DNA from: an uncultured Clostridia bacterium
GTDB lineage: Bacteria; Bacillota; Clostridia; RUG12999
Reading direction: 5' to 3'
Assembly (NCBI GenBank): GCA_949739095.1
Contig: CATIYX010000140.1
Location: forward strand, 1-11,416
DNA: 11,416 nucleotides
In this document: piece after piece, positions 1-8,029 of the stretch
Layout of the letters: every line of letters begins with the position of its first letter
Numbering within the stretch: the stretch's first letter is position 1
Made by a program: the position numbers and the translations under genes
The notes under the pieces: generated by a model
Told to the model about the DNA's origin: nothing
The model's database searches: none
The model's input: only the letters and a program-made list of their open reading frames with translations

Positions 1-1
1 A

Positions 2-2638
2 AGCAACAGTATTCGTCCCGATACGCTGGAAGCCTATGGTGTCATTGTAGCAACGAATGACACGTTTATTGATGATGCTGCTTATCTTGAAAACAATGGA
101 CGAATCAGCAGCGCGTATATGATTTTTAGAGAAGACAGAAGTGGTGGATATATAAAGCTCTTCACTGGATATAAAGCGGGAGAAACGGGTTATACCAATA
201 TGATTGGATACCGTGTGAAATTGACATATAAAGAAATAGACGATACTACGGTAAATTACCAGGTTGTGAAAGCGGATGTAAAAGACACCAAAGTGATTAC
301 AGTAGATGCAGAAGAGATTTTTAAAGTGGAGAATAATGTATTCCGTTATGAAGAAAAGGTTAGCGGCAAGTGGGTTTCTAAGTCCATTAAATATGACATT
401 CCCAATATGCAGTTTATGTATAATGGAGTAATTGTAAGAAATGAATATGGTATGACGGATAACATGGCGCAACTGATGAGCGAAGAAGATTTGAAACCGG
501 AAGTGGGTTCCGTGAAGTTGGTGGATACGGATGGCAATGGTACTGCGGACTATGGTATTATTGAGGCATATACAACAATTGTTGTCGACGAATGCAAGAC
601 GGAAAGTGTTCAGGAAAATCCAAATGATGCAAACTCTAAATATAAAAGATATACGGTAAAGGATAAATTTGTAACAGTTGGCGAAGGAGAAAATGCAACA
701 CCAAAAACCTATGTGTTTGATGATAAAAAGCTGGTGACAGAAACAGGTCAAGAGGCTAATCCGTCACTGAGTGCATGGGATGTTGTCTACTTGGCACAAC
801 CCAAGGATTTGTCAAAAACGATTATTCGTGTTTCTTCCAAAACAACGAAAAAGACCGTCACAATTCAGGAAATTGATGTGAATGGATATTCCATGATGGA
901 TACCAGCAGAGTGACCTATACAACATCCCAATATTTCCAAAATCATGTTTGGGAATCAATAAAAGAAGAGGCGCAGGAAAGCGGTGTAAAACTTGTTTTG
1001 TATATGGATCCGGGCGGAAAAGTAGCGGCGGCACAGATTGGAGAACCAAGCTATACGACTGGATATTTGGTTCAGGCTGCAATGGAAAACAACGATTTGA
1101 TTTTGCGTATTGTGACAAGCGGTAACAAGACGAAAAAAGAAACACAGCAATATGCGATTAGCAATACTGCAAAAATTGATGGAAAAGCCGTGAAAAAAGA
1201 TGCTATTTTACAAATGCTGAAGGACAATGTTGCCCCGATTCAAGTTGGAAAACCGGAGCATATGATGATAAACGCAGAAATAGCGCAGCCCATTCGTTTT
1301 GAAATTAGTGGCACCTCTAAAAATACAAATTTACCTATGATTAAAAACTTGGATGTTGTACCGGCAGAGGAAAGCTATCTGTTCCAGGAAGATGGGACAG
1401 CGGGACATGGAGCGAAAAGATATATTAATACGACTTCGGAGAAAGGGTTTGGAAGCAGTATTAATGCGATTGATTTCACAATTTCAACGTCAGCGACAGT
1501 GATTTTACTGCCAAACAATCGCTATGAAACACAATATTATCAGATTGGAACCCTAAGTTCGCTGTCAACGAAATATTTAAAAGCAAATGAGTCTTATAAT
1601 GTAGAGCCATATTTGATTCCAAAAGCAGAAGGCGGAGAAGAAATTGGTATTGTTGTAATTTACTATGAAGATACCTATGCAACAGCAGCAGTTAGTTCTC
1701 CTGTGGCGATTGTAAAAGAAATCAAAGATGCGCTTGATGCAGATGGTCAGCCGGTGAAAAAGCTTGAAACAATTTCTGCATCTACATCAGCTAGTACGTC
1801 ATCTTCCATGACATATACAGCGGAAATATCTGAAGTGCTAAATGCAAAACACTATGGCGCGGAAGATGGCGATCCAGTCTATGAGGTAAAAACAGGAGAT
1901 ATTATTACATTCGGTAAGACAATGGATGACCAAAATATTTGTAACATACAAATCCTCTTTGATGTGAGTGAGCGTAATAATGTGAATCAACAAAAGCATT
2001 TGCAATTGAAAGAAAGCGGCAATGTGCATAATGATGATGAAACGGAAGCGCATTATCGTATTGTGTTAGGAAAAGTTACATCAATACCGGATGGAACTAC
2101 TGCACAAATGCGAGCAAGAATTTATGTTGATGATGATAGTATAACGGAACAGTTAAGAAATGTTACCGTTAATGTAGAAAATAAAACGATTTATGGCTAT
2201 GATCCGGAAAATGTAAACGATAAACCGAGTTCTCAGGATGAGGATAAAAAGACTCTGAAATTTATGGAATATGCAGAAGTCGGTGATTATGTGTTTATTT
2301 TCCAGACGGCGAGCACAGAGCGGTTTACTTATGTGATAAAGAATCGAAACATTGTTTCCGGACAGATGGACATAGATACAGGAAAAGAACAAACTGAAAT
2401 ATCTTTCGGAAATGCAAATGAACAACAAGCTGGCGATGAACAATCTGAATTTCTGGAGGAAGAACAAACAGATGAAGAGCTGTTAGAAAATGATATAGTG
2501 TCACCAGATGGAGAGACAGAGGATGCTATTGTTCCTTCAAAGGATACGGAAGAAGCCGAAGGCGATAGTACAGAAGAATCTGATGAAGAAACAGATGAAA
2601 CGGCAACGGAAGGGGAAACAGATCCGACAGAAGCGTAG
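2..2638 (+). CDS. C-terminal part of large SLH-like surface protein, 5' end outside window
   Basis: The reading frame is already open at base 2, so the first ATG at 119 is only an internal Met. 878 residues are visible and the true start lies upstream. The protein is rich in beta-type, Thr/Ser/Asn-containing sequence. A calcium-loop-like stretch, DTDGNGTADYG (bases 524-556), is followed by a segment ending in YTTIVVDE. A later segment has GGKVAAAQIGEP then GYLVQAA (about 1012-1080). From memory this order (D.DG.G.D, then Y.t.VVd, then GKVA..., GYL) resembles the regions outside the SLH repeats in clostridial S-layer-homology proteins. No SLH repeat, signal peptide or enzymatic motif is visible, so cell-wall attachment is inferred to be N-terminal. 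A Ser/Thr run (SASTSASTSSS) lies near 1776-1808. The last 63 residues contain about 29 Asp/Glu and a single Lys, with no LPXTG motif or C-terminal membrane segment. The class is likely; the exact function is unknown. Confidence 0.7.
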   Translation, partial: SNSIRPDTLEAYGVIVATNDTFIDDAAYLENNGRISSAYMIFREDRSGGYIKLFTGYKAGETGYTNMIGYRVKLTYKEIDDTTVNYQVVKADVKDTKVITVDAEEIFKVENNVFRYEEKVSGKWVSKSIKYDIPNMQFMYNGVIVRNEYGMTDNMAQLMSEEDLKPEVGSVKLVDTDGNGTADYGIIEAYTTIVVDECKTESVQENPNDANSKYKRYTVKDKFVTVGEGENATPKTYVFDDKKLVTETGQEANPSLSAWDVVYLAQPKDLSKTIIRVSSKTTKKTVTIQEIDVNGYSMMDTSRVTYTTSQYFQNHVWESIKEEAQESGVKLVLYMDPGGKVAAAQIGEPSYTTGYLVQAAMENNDLILRIVTSGNKTKKETQQYAISNTAKIDGKAVKKDAILQMLKDNVAPIQVGKPEHMMINAEIAQPIRFEISGTSKNTNLPMIKNLDVVPAEESYLFQEDGTAGHGAKRYINTTSEKGFGSSINAIDFTISTSATVILLPNNRYETQYYQIGTLSSLSTKYLKANESYNVEPYLIPKAEGGEEIGIVVIYYEDTYATAAVSSPVAIVKEIKDALDADGQPVKKLETISASTSASTSSSMTYTAEISEVLNAKHYGAEDGDPVYEVKTGDIITFGKTMDDQNICNIQILFDVSERNNVNQQKHLQLKESGNVHNDDETEAHYRIVLGKVTSIPDGTTAQMRARIYVDDDSITEQLRNVTVNVENKTIYGYDPENVNDKPSSQDEDKKTLKFMEYAEVGDYVFIFQTASTERFTYVIKNRNIVSGQMDIDTGKEQTEISFGNANEQQAGDEQSEFLEEEQTDEELLENDIVSPDGETEDAIVPSKDTEEAEGDSTEESDEETDETATEGETDPTEA

Positions 2639-2687
2639 CCAGAGAAATTTGGTGAGAGTATAGAAACCACCGAATCATGAATAATTT

Positions 2688-2719
2688 AAATAGGCTGCCA
2701 GAAGGCAGCCTATTTTACT
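2688..2719 (+). terminator. Rho-independent terminator of the surface protein gene
   Basis: A 12-bp perfect stem (AAATAGGCTGCC at 2688-2699 pairing with GGCAGCCTATTT at 2704-2715) closes an AGAA tetraloop and runs into a T-run. It lies about 50 bases after the stop at 2638 and isolates the next gene. Confidence 0.88.
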
Positions 2720-2758
2720 GAAAAATAGAAAAGAAAAAGGGTTGGGTACATATAATCT

Positions 2759-2786
2759 GTGACAATGTAGTAGATGTCTGTATAGA
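2759..2786 (+). promoter_or_regulatory. Candidate sigma-A promoter for the CBM9-like gene
   Basis: GTGACA (2759-2764) and TATAGA (2781-2786) are separated by 16 bases, about 50 bases before the chosen start codon. A perfect TATAAT also occurs at 2751-2756 but has no recognisable -35 at the right distance. A promoter is expected here because a terminator lies just upstream; which box is used is not certain. Confidence 0.4.
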
Positions 2787-2835
2787 GTAAACCTATGATT
2801 TTTTTAATATGGTGAAAGGAATGGTGAATATCAAT

Positions 2836-3453
2836 ATGAAAAGAAAGTATATGATTCAAAAAACGGAGGAAATGAATATTACAATGCACGCAAAATGTTG
2901 GGATGATGTTGTAGCGCTAAGTATTGACCAATATCCATGGGATGAAAATGGATATAAACCGATAACGGAGGCAAAACTAATTTATAATGAAAATGGCATT
3001 GCAGTTTTGTTTCAAAGTGATGAAACAGAAGTGTTGGCACGGTTTACAGGAATTAACGAACCGGTATGTAAAGACAGTTGCGTGGAACTATTTCTCAATC
3101 CGAATCCAACAGGCAGTGCGGATTATTTAAATATCGAAGTAAGTGCGGCGGGCGGAATTCTCATTGGAAAAGGACCGGTTCGCGGCAACAGAAAAGATTT
3201 AGATACCATTGTACCTGAGCAGTTTCAGATTGAAAAAGAAATCCGAAAGGATGGCTGGGCATTAAAATTGTTTGTGCCATTCGCTTTCTTGGAAGAACAG
3301 TATGGAACAATTGAAAAAGAAATGGGTGGAAATTTACAAAAATGCGGCGATGATACAGTGCACCCGCACTTTGGATGCTGGAATCCCATTGTTGCGCCAC
3401 AGCCGGATTTTCACCGTCCTGAATGTTTTGGTGAACTGGTGTTGGAAGCATAA
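2836..3453 (+). CDS. CBM9-like carbohydrate-binding protein
   Basis: This 205-residue protein resembles the small clostridial family 9-like (DOMON-type) carbohydrate-binding proteins. Visible signs are an early W22 and YPW stretch, KDSCVELFLNPNP at 79-91 (the family's 'D.cVE.F..P'), YLNIE at 97-101, W141 followed by a PF segment, and a C-terminal block with KCGDD, HPHFGCW, PDFHRPE and FGELVLE. These residues would form the sugar-binding beta-sandwich. There is no signal peptide, membrane segment or attached catalytic domain, so it is probably cytoplasmic and its ligand is unknown. The frame is open from ATG 2809. I chose ATG 2836 because GGTGA at 2823-2827 sits 8 bases ahead, whereas 2809 has no ribosome binding site and AAAGGA directly abuts ATG 2821. 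Later in-frame ATGs at 2872 and 2884 follow a GGAGGA at 2865-2870 but at poor spacing. It is a lone gene between two terminators. Confidence 0.8.
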   Translation: MKRKYMIQKTEEMNITMHAKCWDDVVALSIDQYPWDENGYKPITEAKLIYNENGIAVLFQSDETEVLARFTGINEPVCKDSCVELFLNPNPTGSADYLNIEVSAAGGILIGKGPVRGNRKDLDTIVPEQFQIEKEIRKDGWALKLFVPFAFLEEQYGTIEKEMGGNLQKCGDDTVHPHFGCWNPIVAPQPDFHRPECFGELVLEA

Positions 3454-3493
3454 AGTTTAGAAAGTGAGAAAGACCGTATTGCGATAAGAAAAT

Positions 3494-3549
3494 AGTACCA
3501 TTGACCCATGTGGGCGGATTGCCTACATGGGTCAATGGTATTTATTTTA
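3494..3549 (+). terminator. Very long Rho-independent terminator hairpin
   Basis: The arms are 3496-3515 and 3521-3540, giving a 20-bp stem with one G-T wobble (3512/3524) and a five-base GGATT loop. Two further pairs are possible at the base, counting one wobble. TTTATTTTA follows. It lies about 40 bases after the CBM9-like stop codon. Because an A-rich stretch precedes the left arm, weak termination in the reverse direction is possible, but no minus-strand gene is present here. Confidence 0.82.
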
Positions 3550-3812
3550 TAAAGATAAGACTACTGTATGAAAGGTAGTACCGTTTTTTGGGTTGCGATA
3601 AAATAATGTTCTATATATAAACCGTATTCCCGCAACTTTATCATTAAAATCTATTGATACGAAGGCAGAATAAAACAAATTATAGAAAAAACTTCCCTGA
3701 ATCTTCCAACGAATGTCAAGGATAAAACAATTGTTCCGGTAAATACTAAAATTTGAAAAAAGCTCTCACCTGAATGGAAATGGTGGAGAACGGCATTGGA
3801 TGGAGGATGAAT
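3541..3812. other. Gene-free stretch upstream of lonB
   Basis: The 272 bases are AT-rich with no reading frame that resembles a protein. The nonamer TTGCGATAA occurs both just before the preceding terminator (about 3479) and again near 3594; I see no mobile-element ends or RNA structure. The stretch must hold the lonB promoter. The best sporulation-type match I found is GGATA (3720-3724), 17 bases, then AATACTA (3742-3748), each box one mismatch from the sigma-G-type pattern. No good sigma-A promoter stands out. Confidence 0.5.
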
Positions 3813-5471
3813 ATGCTATCGACGGTCATATTGCTGGTACAACTATTATTTACTTTTATTATTGGCATTTATTTTTTTGGTATGCTAAAAGAAAAGTCCG
3901 TGACAAAAGACGCAGTGAAAACACAAAGCAAACGAGAAATGGAGAAGTTAAACAAGCTTCGTCAAATCCATTTGACCAAACCGCTTACTGAAAAAACGAG
4001 GCCAACAAGTTTTGATGAAATTATGGGGCAACAACAGGGAATTCGGGCGCTCAAAGCGGCGCTTTGCGGAACCAATCCGCAGCACGTTATTATTTATGGA
4101 CCGCCCGGCGTGGGAAAAACAGCAGCCGCCCGGCTGGTTTTGGAGGAAGCCAAAAAAAGTTTACTATCTCCGTTTGGACCAGAGGCGCGGTTTATTGAAA
4201 CAGACGCAACAACAATGCGGTTTGATGAACGCAACATTGCCGATCCACTGATTGGTTCTGTACATGACCCTATCTATCAAGGAGCGGGCGCTTATGGACC
4301 AGCTGGTATCCCGCAGCCTAAACCGGGTGCAGTGACAAAAGCAAACGGCGGAATATTGTTTATTGATGAAATAGGAGAATTGCATCCTATTCAAATGAAT
4401 AAGCTGTTGAAAGTCTTGGAAGATAGAAAGGTATTTTTGGAAAGTGCCTATTATAACATGGATGACACTAACATTCCACGGCATATCAGAGACATTTTTG
4501 ATAATGGATTGCCGGCAGATTTCAGGTTGATTGGTGCAACAACGCGTTCTCCGGAAGATATTCCATCTGCGATTCGATCCCGCTGTGTGGAAGTGTTTTT
4601 TAAAGACTTGGATATGGAACAACTGAAAAAAATTGCTGAGAATGCGGCAGCAAAAGGTGGATTTTCGCTATGTCAGGGTGTGTGTGATTATATTGCCCGC
4701 TATAGTCAAAATGGACGTGACGCTGTGAATATGGTACAGATTGCTGGAAGCGTTGCTATGGTGGAAGGACGTACGAACGTGACACTTGAGGACGCACAAT
4801 GGGTTGCGGAAACAGGAAAATATAGTCCGCGTATGCAGCATGATATTTCAGGAGAATGGGAAGTTGGGTGTGTGAATGGGCTTGCAGTAACAGGAACATC
4901 CGGTGGCGTACTGATGGAAATTGAAGCGGATATCAGCGAAGGAAGCGGTATAGAGCTGTGTGGCATTACGGAACAAGAGACCATTGAATCAGGAAACCGG
5001 AAACTGTGCCGGATGTCCACTGCGAAGGCTTCTGTTCAAAATGCTATTTTATTGTTATATAAATTTTTCCATGTTGATATTCGCCATAAACACATTCATA
5101 TTAACATACCAGGTGGTATGCCGGTGGATGGACCGTCTGCAGGAACTGCAATTTTGTGCGCTTTATATTCAGCAGCAACGGGAAAACCGGTCGATTCCCA
5201 TATCGCTATGACTGGCGAGGTATCTATGACAGGAAAAGTGAAACCTGTTGGCGGTGTTTATGCCAAAATTGAAGCGGCACAAAATGCAGGTGCCGAAAAA
5301 GTATTTATTCCAGCAGACAATTGGCAGGAAACGTTTGCACATTTTTCGGTTCAGGTGGTAGCAGTGGACCGTATTACTACATTAATGCAGGAAATTTTTC
5401 AGCCGCAGACAGCGATACTTGGAGCAGAATCCATGATGTCGGCAAGTCCGGGCGAGGCAATGCCGTCCTAA
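3813..5471 (+). CDS. lonB: ATP-dependent protease LonB, sporulation type
   Basis: LonB is a membrane-anchored AAA+ serine protease which in Bacillus subtilis is made in the forespore. From the chosen start the protein is 552 residues. Residues 1-24 form a hydrophobic membrane anchor (start MLSTVILLVQ). The ATPase follows, with Walker A GPPGVGKT at 96-103, Walker B ILFIDEIGEL at 181-190, sensor GATT at 241-244 and an SAIRSR stretch at 252-257 containing candidate arginine fingers. The Lon protease domain has the catalytic Ser in DGPSAG (S442) and Lys in GGVYAKIEAA (K485), the same 43-residue separation as the Lon dyad. It lacks the long N-terminal substrate domain of LonA, which supports LonB over LonA. 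The frame is open back to ATG 3774, but GGAGG at 3802-3806 abuts ATG 3807 and lies an ideal 6 bases before ATG 3813, so 3813 is preferred. The gene is monocistronic, with terminators on both sides. Confidence 0.94.
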   Translation: MLSTVILLVQLLFTFIIGIYFFGMLKEKSVTKDAVKTQSKREMEKLNKLRQIHLTKPLTEKTRPTSFDEIMGQQQGIRALKAALCGTNPQHVIIYGPPGVGKTAAARLVLEEAKKSLLSPFGPEARFIETDATTMRFDERNIADPLIGSVHDPIYQGAGAYGPAGIPQPKPGAVTKANGGILFIDEIGELHPIQMNKLLKVLEDRKVFLESAYYNMDDTNIPRHIRDIFDNGLPADFRLIGATTRSPEDIPSAIRSRCVEVFFKDLDMEQLKKIAENAAAKGGFSLCQGVCDYIARYSQNGRDAVNMVQIAGSVAMVEGRTNVTLEDAQWVAETGKYSPRMQHDISGEWEVGCVNGLAVTGTSGGVLMEIEADISEGSGIELCGITEQETIESGNRKLCRMSTAKASVQNAILLLYKFFHVDIRHKHIHINIPGGMPVDGPSAGTAILCALYSAATGKPVDSHIAMTGEVSMTGKVKPVGGVYAKIEAAQNAGAEKVFIPADNWQETFAHFSVQVVAVDRITTLMQEIFQPQTAILGAESMMSASPGEAMPS

Positions 5472-5482
5472 AAGAAAATCAG

Positions 5483-5524
5483 AAAACGAATCTGTGGAAA
5501 AGAGAAGACACAGATTCGTTTTTT
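5483..5524 (+). terminator. Rho-independent terminator of lonB
   Basis: A 14-bp perfect stem (AAAACGAATCTGTG at 5483-5496 with CACAGATTCGTTTT at 5509-5522) spans a purine-rich 12-base loop and ends in a run of six T. It starts 11 bases after the lonB stop. Confidence 0.88.
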
Positions 5525-5582
5525 GATGGTAGTATATCATCTCTTGGCGCGAGCGATAGTATTCTAAAATGAATAAATAGGC

Positions 5583-5635
5583 ATACAAAAATGCCGCCCT
5601 CTTTTCAAAAAGTGAAGAGGGCGGCATTTTTGTAT
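5583..5635. terminator. Bidirectional terminator between convergent lonB and ytvI
   Basis: Two perfectly complementary 21-base arms (5583-5603 and 5615-5635) surround an 11-base loop. The GC core GCCGCCCTCTT is flanked by five A on the left and five T on the right, so a stem plus T-run is produced on either strand. On the minus strand it begins 9 bases after the ytvI stop codon, so it is the natural end of that operon. For lonB it is a second, backup terminator. Confidence 0.9.
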
Positions 5636-5644
5636 CATGTGACA

Positions 5645-6760
5645 TTAGGAATCTTCGCTATCAGACAGTCTTTGTAATGCATATTCTCTGTCGCTTGCAA
5701 AAAGACTGTGAATCAGACCGGAATCTAACATGTCTTTCACGATAATTAGCAATGCAGGACCGAGAATCACACCGATAAATCCAAAAATTTTTAGACCAAC
5801 ATAAATAGACATAATCGTTAAAATCGGCGGCATACCAATTTGCATACTAACCAGTTTGGGTTCCAAAAATTGACGGATACCGAGCGCCGCCGCATAAGCG
5901 ATGATTAACAAAATCGCTTTGAGATAATTGTGCGTCAAAAGCGAAATAAGCGCCCATGGGATGAGGATACCACCCGTACCCAGAAACGGTAGTGCGTCAA
6001 AAAAGGAAATGACGAACGCCAGCAATGTTGCATAAGGTTGGTGCAGAATTGCAAACCAAATCCGTAGTTCTACAAAGGTAATACACATCAGAATTGCCTG
6101 CGCTTTAACATACGCGCCGACTGCGAAAAACAGGGAATGTTTCATACGACGAGCATTATGCAAAAAGAATTTTGGCAATTTTTTCTTGAGCATTTGCATG
6201 ATTTGTGGGCGTTCGCTGCTGACAAAATAGCTTGACAGCAAAAATACCAAAAATGCAATAACGGCACTTGGAATTCCCGAAAGGAAACTCGTGGTGAAAT
6301 TCACAGCACCTTGCGTCAGACTTTGCAGTAAAGTCCAGAGCCAGTCTGTAATATTGGCGGTGATGCCCTGTAGCATTTGTTTCACATCAGGAGAGAGCCA
6401 GCGCATGGAAGTAATAAAATAATCATAATATTCCATGAAATTCGCTTGAATTTCACTATAGTGTGTTATTAATTCTTTAATTTCTTTAATGCCCTTGTTC
6501 ACTAGCAATGCAATCAGTAGGGATAAAACTGCCACTGCCAACAGCAAGATGAATGCACTGCCGATTTTACGGGGGATTTTGCACCTCTGTTCACAAAAGC
6601 GTACCAGCGGTTCAATTAGCGAGGACAGTAAAAATGCCAAAATAAATGGTAAAAATAAAACCAACACTTTCGGTAAAAGAAAATATCCTGCCAGAATAAT
6701 AGCCACCATATAAAGAATACAACGTACTGCTTTTTCATGCCGGTTTGGTATAATAGACAA
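5645..6760 (-). CDS. ytvI: Sporulation integral membrane protein YtvI (AI-2E transporter family)
   Basis: This is a hydrophobic polytopic protein of the AI-2E-transporter/PerM family and is closest by pattern to YtvI of spore formers. From the chosen start it has 371 residues. Hydrophobic segments lie at roughly 12-48 (probably two spans), 67-88, 165-180 and several between 210 and 342. The conserved family block reads DALPFLGTGGILIPWA (255-270), then RQFLEPKLVSMQIGMPP (296-312). Between about 90 and 160 is an extramembrane, helix-rich loop. Its molecular role is not established, and transport of AI-2 should not be assumed. Start choice: AGGAGG (6774-6769 on the minus strand) overlaps a GTG at 6769, lies two bases from ATG 6766 and eight bases from TTG 6760. 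Spacing favours TTG, though ATG 6766 remains possible. It is the last gene of the minus-strand operon, 44 bases after the apgM-like gene. Confidence 0.82.
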   Translation of the reverse strand: MSIIPNRHEKAVRCILYMVAIILAGYFLLPKVLVLFLPFILAFLLSSLIEPLVRFCEQRCKIPRKIGSAFILLLAVAVLSLLIALLVNKGIKEIKELITHYSEIQANFMEYYDYFITSMRWLSPDVKQMLQGITANITDWLWTLLQSLTQGAVNFTTSFLSGIPSAVIAFLVFLLSSYFVSSERPQIMQMLKKKLPKFFLHNARRMKHSLFFAVGAYVKAQAILMCITFVELRIWFAILHQPYATLLAFVISFFDALPFLGTGGILIPWALISLLTHNYLKAILLIIAYAAALGIRQFLEPKLVSMQIGMPPILTIMSIYVGLKIFGFIGVILGPALLIIVKDMLDSGLIHSLFASDREYALQRLSDSEDS

Positions 6761-6804
6761 GCGCATCACCTCCTCACAGAAAATGGCTTATTGATAGATA
6801 CTTT

Positions 6805-8013
6805 TTACTTTTTCAGGAACAGATTCATCAATTGATGACCGGGTTCAATCAATACGTTTGTTTTTGATGCTTCCTTTTCCGAATAAGTCCAATTATGCTG
6901 TTGCACATCATTACTGCGGTAAATCAAAAACGGTACGGCATCGCGTGTATGCGTCCGTAGAGAAAGCGGCGTTGGATGGTCGGGCAGAACCATGATGCTG
7001 TAATCTTCTCCTAGTTTTTCTAATTCAGGCAATAAATATGCAAGAACGCGACTGTCTAAATATTCAATAGACTTGATTTTATTTTCCGTTTCATTACGGT
7101 GCCCGCATTCATCGGGCGCTTCAAAATGCAGATAGACAAAATCGCTACCGCGCCCCAGAGCGTTGATGGCAGCCTTTGCCTTACCCTCAAAATTGGTGTC
7201 AATGTTTCCGGTTGCGCCTTCTACTTCAATTACTTCCATATCAGCACAAACGCCGATCCCTTTGACTAAATCCACGGCAGAGACAACACTGCCGCGCAGA
7301 CCGAATTTCTCCTGAAATGTATCCAAGTGTGGTTTTTCCCCTTCGCCCCAAATCCAAATAGAGTTAGCAGGACGCAAACCACGGGCACGACGCTTTTCGT
7401 TGATAGGATGATGGTTCAGTAGTTCATAGCTGCGTTTCATATAATCAGAAATCACATCGCTATTCGGACCTTTCGGTAAATAGTCCGTCACCTTGCGCAG
7501 TGTGATGTCGTGCGGTGGCGTCAAGTCAAAATCCAGCGGCACGCCGTTCCAAACCATTAAATGTCGGTAGGAAATACCACCATAAAAATGGATTACGTCT
7601 GTGTCAAATGCTTTTGCTAAATCCGCAATCAGCGTGTGTGCTTCCTCGGTGGAAATTTCATCGGAAGAATAGTCCACCATAGTTTTTTCTTCATAAGGCT
7701 CATCTTCTGAAAGCGTGACAAAATTGCAGCGAAATGTGATGTCTCCATCTTGCAGTGGCACGCCAATGCTGGCAGCTTCCAACGGGGAGCGCCCGGTATA
7801 ATACTGGTGCGGAGCATATCCCATGACAGACAGGTTTGCAACATCGCTGCCTGGCTTATATGCCTCCGGTACCGTTTTCACCAGTCCAAGCTGTCCCTGT
7901 GCAGCAAGCTTGTCCATGAGTGGCTTTTTTGCCAACTCCAGCGGTGTTTTGCCGTCATACGCCTCCAGCGGGTAGTCCGCCATACCATCGCCCAATACAA
8001 CAATATATTTCAT
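6805..8013 (-). CDS. apgM: apgM-type phosphoglycerate mutase family protein, proposed homoserine kinase
   Basis: This 402-residue protein belongs to the alkaline-phosphatase-fold, cofactor-independent phosphoglycerate mutase family of archaeal (ApgM) type. Within it, it fits the bacterial subgroup annotated as proposed homoserine kinase. Visible metal/active-site signatures are LGDGMADYP (D9), GSDVANLSVMGY at 55-66 (S56, S62), YTGRSPLEAASIGV at 72-85, EAPDECGH at 298-305 (D301, H305) and LPDHPTPLSLRTHT at 343-356 (D345, H346, H355). All expected phosphatase-fold metal ligands appear present, so the protein should be active. The SDVAN..V.GY block and the divergent hom-aspartate kinase operon support homoserine O-phosphorylation rather than glycolysis; this remains inference. 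The start is ATG 8013, with AAAGGG at 8029-8024 ten bases ahead. A longer frame to 8118 would overlap the glycosyltransferase by about 90 bases and adds no conserved sequence. Confidence 0.88.
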   Translation of the reverse strand: MKYIVVLGDGMADYPLEAYDGKTPLELAKKPLMDKLAAQGQLGLVKTVPEAYKPGSDVANLSVMGYAPHQYYTGRSPLEAASIGVPLQDGDITFRCNFVTLSEDEPYEEKTMVDYSSDEISTEEAHTLIADLAKAFDTDVIHFYGGISYRHLMVWNGVPLDFDLTPPHDITLRKVTDYLPKGPNSDVISDYMKRSYELLNHHPINEKRRARGLRPANSIWIWGEGEKPHLDTFQEKFGLRGSVVSAVDLVKGIGVCADMEVIEVEGATGNIDTNFEGKAKAAINALGRGSDFVYLHFEAPDECGHRNETENKIKSIEYLDSRVLAYLLPELEKLGEDYSIMVLPDHPTPLSLRTHTRDAVPFLIYRSNDVQQHNWTYSEKEASKTNVLIEPGHQLMNLFLKK

Positions 8014-8029
8014 TTTAAATGCACCCTTT

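Noticed and set aside
2329..2670. Minus-strand Ser-rich open frame opposite the acidic tail
   Set aside because: Its Ser/Val/Pro composition is simply the complement of Glu/Asp/Thr codons in the surface protein tail.
3561..3640. Short inverted repeats (ACTAC...GTAGT, GTTGCG...CGCAAC) upstream of lonB as an RNA gene or mobile-element remnant
   Set aside because: The arms are only five or six bases with long AT-rich loops, as expected by chance, and no element ends or target duplications are seen.
3720..3729. GGATAAAACA as a sigma-F -10 element before lonB
   Set aside because: It fits the -10 pattern in nine of ten positions, but no GYATA-like -35 lies 15 bases upstream.
6761..6804. Separate sigma-E promoter directly before ytvI
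   Set aside because: Only weak partial matches to the -10 pattern occur (CATTTTCT), with no convincing -35, so I did not annotate it.
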